In this document: positions 35,136 to 38,508 of the stretch, piece after piece
How positions within the stretch are numbered: the stretch's first letter is position 1
Layout: each line of letters opens with the position of its first letter
Source of the DNA: Fimbriimonadia bacterium
GTDB taxonomy: Bacteria > Armatimonadota > Fimbriimonadia > Fimbriimonadales > JABRVX01
Direction of reading: 5' to 3'
DNA length: 38,508 nt
Assembly (NCBI GenBank): GCA_039961735.1
Contig: JABRVX010000067.1
Location: 1 to 38,508, forward strand
The notes under the pieces: generated by a model
The model's input: only the letters and a program-made list of their open reading frames with translations
Told to the model about the DNA's origin: nothing
The model's database searches: none
Position numbers and translations under genes: made by a program

Positions 35136-36836
35136 TCATCGTTCGATCCCGAGCAGGGCTAACGTAGCGTTTTCGAGCGTAGCCGAGCCCTCGCGGGTAG
35201 CCAACAGCCCCCGAACCGCCACCACGTCGCCCACCAGCCACGGCAAGTCCGGCTTTGCAGACTCACTGACAACGACCTCACCGCCTCCGATCGGGTCTCG
35301 CAAGGTCAGCGGGTCCGTCCCGACAACGCGTAAGCCGAGGAGGCACACGCTCGCGCCTTCTGCCAGGCGGCCCAACATACCGGTTCTGCGCGTGAGGTCC
35401 GAGGGCGCGCCGACGATGCCATGCGCGGGAACCGATGCCCCGGCGAAGACCGAGACGCCACCGGTCTCGAGCACGGGCCAGCTGAGTGACGAGACCCGCA
35501 CCGTGTACCGACCTGGCGGGACCTCGAGGAAGGCATAGAAGCCCGTGCCGTCCGTCGAAGTGGCAACCTCGCGGCCCTCGGCGTTCACCAGGCTCACGGT
35601 AGCTCCGTCGAGGGGGTTCAACTGCGGGTCTAGCACCGTCCCGTGGACGATTCCCCATTCGGGTGAGTGCTTCCAAGGCAGGCTGGGTGGTGCCGGCACA
35701 TTGCTCACCGTTTCCCCCAGCATCCGATATACCGCGTCGTCGTAGGTTCGAATGCCATCACCCAGGTCGCAGGTGCTGGCATAGGAGAAGAGGCAGAAGC
35801 CGAACGGCACAACCTCGGCAGACATTCGGATCTGCTCCATCGTGTCGGCAGGCGTGTTCAGGTACGCCCCTAGGCCGGCGACGATTGCCGACTGGAACTG
35901 CTGCGCCTTCGCCCACTGCAGCCACATCGGTAAGTACTGCGGCAGTCGCTGGTGGTTCGCGTACCACATCGGCATGCCGATGTCCAGCGAGCCCTCCTGC
36001 AGCCACGTCCGCCAGTCGGAGAACACTTCGCGATAGGCTCGCGTCTTCTCCCACGGTCGGCTCTCGGCGGGGGCCTGACCCCAAGGGACGAGCGCCGCGC
36101 TGACCTCGATATCCCAGCGCAGGGCGGTCGCTGTCGCGTACACTTTCCTCACCAGTGCGGTCACTTGGTCTCGTCGCCACTGTTGCCAATCTCGGTCGTC
36201 CGGCTCGGGCGTTCCCGTCCGACCGTACCGCCGGTTGAAGCGCGCTACACTCTCAGCGTTATAGCCCCAGTCCGAACCGGTGTAACGGATGAAGTCCATG
36301 TGGATGCCCGCGACCGGGTACTTACGCGCCACCTCCATGTATGTACGCCAAAGGTAGTCGGCGGCCTTCGGATGGCCGAAGTCCAGGGCACGCCCTACCT
36401 CCGATGCCGTCTCGCCGGACCGGTTCCGCGTGAGCCACTCCGGCTTGCGCAGCACCACGTGCTCGGGGAATGGTGGGTCGTGCGATGCAGGCCACAGAGG
36501 GTGAGCGTTCATCCAGGCGTGGACCTCGATCGGATGCGGAAGGCCCTGGCACTTGTGCAAGATATCGGCCAAGGCGTCGTACCCGGGCTCCTTGTCGTGG
36601 GCGGGCGGATCGTATTGGCTGTGATGATAGGCCGCGGCGCGGGCGCGCATCTGCACGAACAGGGCGTTCAGCTTGGCAGTGGATGCCCTCTGCACCAGCA
36701 CATCCACCTCATCGGGGTTCCGGAAGCCCGCGTGGAAGGCATCCACCCACATCGCGCGGTACGATTGGCAGTGGCTCATGACAGTCAGGAGTGAAAGGAC
36801 CATCCCGGCGACGAGGACTCCAGATCCCAGCCTCAT
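35136..36836 (-). CDS. Secreted GHL10-family glycoside hydrolase with carboxypeptidase-regulatory-like domain
   Basis: The 566-residue product has a signal peptide (VLVAGMVLSLLTVMSHC) and a GHL10/DUF187 TIM barrel. This spans about residues 24-380, with YRAMWVDAFHAGFRN, LNALFVQMRARAAAYHHS, VEVHAWMNAHPLW, FGHPKAADYL and GIHMDFIRYTG among the usual strands. The family is linked to carbohydrate hydrolysis. Residues ~390-455 form a carboxypeptidase-regulatory-like beta sandwich (GIVHGTVLDPQLNPLDGATVSL...GRYTVRV). The last ~100 residues are another beta-rich, OB-like region. ATG at 36836 is chosen; the ribosome-binding site is weak. It is divergent from dxs. Confidence 0.85.
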   Translation of the reverse strand: MRLGSGVLVAGMVLSLLTVMSHCQSYRAMWVDAFHAGFRNPDEVDVLVQRASTAKLNALFVQMRARAAAYHHSQYDPPAHDKEPGYDALADILHKCQGLPHPIEVHAWMNAHPLWPASHDPPFPEHVVLRKPEWLTRNRSGETASEVGRALDFGHPKAADYLWRTYMEVARKYPVAGIHMDFIRYTGSDWGYNAESVARFNRRYGRTGTPEPDDRDWQQWRRDQVTALVRKVYATATALRWDIEVSAALVPWGQAPAESRPWEKTRAYREVFSDWRTWLQEGSLDIGMPMWYANHQRLPQYLPMWLQWAKAQQFQSAIVAGLGAYLNTPADTMEQIRMSAEVVPFGFCLFSYASTCDLGDGIRTYDDAVYRMLGETVSNVPAPPSLPWKHSPEWGIVHGTVLDPQLNPLDGATVSLVNAEGREVATSTDGTGFYAFLEVPPGRYTVRVSSLSWPVLETGGVSVFAGASVPAHGIVGAPSDLTRRTGMLGRLAEGASVCLLGLRVVGTDPLTLRDPIGGGEVVVSESAKPDLPWLVGDVVAVRGLLATREGSATLENATLALLGIER

Positions 36837-36867
36837 AGCAGCATCCTACCTGAACCCGCGGTTCTCG

Positions 36868-36896
36868 TTGACTTGGGCTTGGGTGGGAGGTACACT
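36868..36896 (+). promoter_or_regulatory. Sigma-70-type promoter of dxs
   Basis: TTGACT (36868-36873), a 17-base spacer and TACACT (36891-36896) match the vegetative consensus well. Transcription would start near 36903, about 24 bases before the dxs GTG. Confidence 0.7.
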
Positions 36897-36926
36897 GCGC
36901 CGGTGGCAAGGACGCGAGGTGAGCGT

Positions 36927-38508
36927 GTGAGCCGTCTCCTAGACGGAATTCGGGCCCCGTCCGACCTTAAGGCGCTGTCGCGCGATCAGTTGCGGCAAGT
37001 CGCGTCCGAGATTCGGCAGGCCCTCATCGAAAATATCTCTAGGACAGGAGGACACTTCTCCAGCAACCTGGGGACGGTAGAGCTTTCGGTTGCCCTCTAC
37101 GCCACCTACGACTTTCCGCCCGACAAGTTCATTTGGGACACCGGCCATCAGGCGTACCCCCATAAGATGCTGACCGGCAGGCTGGATCGGTTCCATACCC
37201 TCCGCCAGTACAAGGGTCTCAGCGGCTTCCTCCGGCGCTCCGAAAGCCCCTACGACCTGTTCGGAGCCGGCCACGCTGGCACGTCGATCTCCGCCGCGCT
37301 CGGCTTCGCCGTCGCGCGCGACAAGGCAAAGACTAAGGAGCGGGTGATCGCCGTCACGGGCGATGCGGCACTGACTTCCGGCCTGGCGTTCGAGGCGCTG
37401 AACAACGCCGCGCAGCTCCACACCGATATCACGGTAGTACTGAACGACAACAAGATGAGCATCGCCGAGAACGTCGGCGCCCTCTCCACCCACCTCGCCA
37501 GGCTGCGCGCCCGACCGTGGTTCCAGAGGCTGGAGGGCCAGGCAAGGGCAGCGGTGGAGAAGCTGCCGCAGCCGATTGCCCGCGCTGCGGAGGGCTTGCA
37601 GCACGCCGTGACGCACTACGTCGCGCCCGAGGACACCGGCGCCATCTTCGAGGAGATGGGCTTCAAGTACATCGGTCCGATTGACGGACACAATCTGGAC
37701 ATCTTGCTGGACATCTTCGCGGATGCAAAGGAACTGACCGGACCGGTGCTGATCCACGCGCTGACCGTGAAGGGCAAGGGCTACAACTTCGCCGAGGACG
37801 ATGCGCGCAAGTGGCATGGAGTCACGCCGTTCACCATCGTGGACGGCAAGATCGAGCCAGGCTCGAGCGGGGAGTCCTTCACATCGGTGTTCGGTCAAGA
37901 GATGGTGCGGCACGCCCGAGCCGACGAGAAGATCGTGGCCATCACCGCGGCCATGCCAGACGGCACCGGCCTGACCCCCTTCAGCAAAGAGTTCCCAGAC
38001 CGCTTCTATGACGTGGGTATCGCCGAACAACATGCGGTCTGCTGGGCCGCGGGCCTCGCCGCAGGTGGCCTGAAGCCTGTGTGCGCCATCTACTCGACCT
38101 TCCTGCAGCGCGCCTTCGACCAGCTCGCACACGATGTATGCATCCAGAACCTGCCTGTCCGGTTAATGCTGGATCGAGGCGGGCTGGTGGGAGCTGACGG
38201 AGCCACCCATCATGGTGCCCTCGACCTCTCTTACCTATCGTTGCTCCCCAACATGGTGGTGATGGCGCCGCGCGACATCCCCGAATTCCGAACCATGATC
38301 GAGTACGCGCTGGGCTACGAAGAGCACCCCATAGCAATTCGCTATCCGCGCGGCGGCTCTCCGGCCTGCGGGCTCCCTGCCGAACACGAGCCAATCCGAC
38401 ACGGCAAGGGCGAGCTTCTTCGAGAGGGAAAAGACGTCGCGCTCATCGCCATCGGCACCATGGTGGGAACGGCGTGGGAGGCCGCGGAGAGCCTGGAGCG
38501 GTCCGGCC
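36927..38508 (+). CDS. dxs: 1-Deoxy-D-xylulose-5-phosphate synthase (3' end outside window)
   Basis: Dxs joins pyruvate and glyceraldehyde 3-phosphate with thiamine diphosphate, the first step of the MEP isoprenoid pathway. The visible 527 codons start LLDGIRAPSDLKALS. They include GGHFSSNLGTVELSVALY, WDTGHQAYPHKMLTGR and FGAGHAGTSISAALG. The thiamine motif GDAALTSGLAFEALNNA has Ala instead of Gly in GDG, a variant found in several lineages. IGPIDGHNLD, FYDVGIAEQHAV and MLDRGGLVGADGATHHG complete the set. GTG at 36927 has GAGGTGA 5 bases upstream. The frame is open to the window end, so about 100 residues are missing. A strong promoter precedes it. Confidence 0.95.
   Translation, partial: MSRLLDGIRAPSDLKALSRDQLRQVASEIRQALIENISRTGGHFSSNLGTVELSVALYATYDFPPDKFIWDTGHQAYPHKMLTGRLDRFHTLRQYKGLSGFLRRSESPYDLFGAGHAGTSISAALGFAVARDKAKTKERVIAVTGDAALTSGLAFEALNNAAQLHTDITVVLNDNKMSIAENVGALSTHLARLRARPWFQRLEGQARAAVEKLPQPIARAAEGLQHAVTHYVAPEDTGAIFEEMGFKYIGPIDGHNLDILLDIFADAKELTGPVLIHALTVKGKGYNFAEDDARKWHGVTPFTIVDGKIEPGSSGESFTSVFGQEMVRHARADEKIVAITAAMPDGTGLTPFSKEFPDRFYDVGIAEQHAVCWAAGLAAGGLKPVCAIYSTFLQRAFDQLAHDVCIQNLPVRLMLDRGGLVGADGATHHGALDLSYLSLLPNMVVMAPRDIPEFRTMIEYALGYEEHPIAIRYPRGGSPACGLPAEHEPIRHGKGELLREGKDVALIAIGTMVGTAWEAAESLERSG

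Noticed and set aside
36939-38132. 397-residue minus-strand frame opposite dxs
   Set aside because: The plus strand is unmistakably dxs with all its motifs; the minus frame is a shadow of high-GC third codon positions.
1-38508. tRNA genes, insertion sequences and a complete prophage
   Set aside because: I found no tRNA-like T-arm and acceptor combination, no transposase frame and no phage structural gene.

Overview
This is a GC-rich chromosomal window from a Gram-negative-type bacterium. It encodes an HlyD/MacB-type envelope exporter, a PEP-CTERM-sorted surface protein, a peptide-uptake ABC transporter with a lipoprotein binding protein, an orphan FlgM, and a bacterial class A RNase P RNA. 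The mix (PEP-CTERM, DxxGxDxY-repeat protein, GHL10 glycoside hydrolase, PKD/beta-helix/dockerin-type protein, two-subunit glycyl-tRNA synthetase, palindromic intergenic repeats) suggests an Armatimonadota-like or similar environmental lineage. That placement is inference from gene content; no marker gene was compared.

Layout. 1-356: tandem palindromic repeat array with an exact 67-base period. 357-4494: galT (-), divergent from an HlyD-type adaptor and a MacB-type permease (+). 4912-5643: PEP-CTERM protein (-). 5973-9763: a large secreted DxxGxDxY/HEAT-repeat protein whose stop overlaps the start of an MscS channel (+). 9855-12732: glycosyltransferase 2 followed by a thioredoxin-like DUF255 protein with a DsbD-like C-terminus (-). 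12733-13099: gene-free, AT-richer, with DnaA-box-like sites. 13100-16145: recF, a DciA-like DUF721 gene and a ComEC-like channel in one operon (+). 16242-19340: Crp-family regulator (-), rnpB (+), orphan DNA methyltransferase (-), apt (-). 19471-21649: secreted protein and threonine aldolase (+). 21650-22678: repeats, a sigma-28-like promoter, a c-di-GMP-I riboswitch and flgM. 22679-23913: frameshifted PKD/beta-helix/dockerin-type gene. 23964-25569: parA-parB, then a 16-bp perfect palindrome that may be a divergent parS. 25607-28991: peptide ABC transporter (-). 29160-30119: secreted hypothetical (+). 30293-33323: glyQ-glyS (-). 33460-33822: IscA/ErpA-type Fe-S protein (+). 33827-36836: MFS exporter and GHL10 hydrolase (-). 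36927-end: dxs (+), cut by the window edge.

The most interesting points form two groups. The first is the replication/segregation neighbourhood: recF, DciA-like, parAB, rnpB, a DnaA-box cluster between recF and a divergent gene, and a parS-like palindrome, all within about 13 kb, which suggests the window lies near the chromosome origin although dnaA and dnaN are not here. The second is the flgM locus. A sigma-28-like promoter feeds a leader with a convincing c-di-GMP-I aptamer (P1 helix, GNRA-capped stem, conserved core), so the anti-sigma-28 factor may be under both sigma-28 and c-di-GMP control. The 937-residue DxxGxDxY/HEAT protein coupled to an MscS channel is the best candidate for an undescribed protein system. 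All function calls rest on motif recognition by eye; no database search was run.
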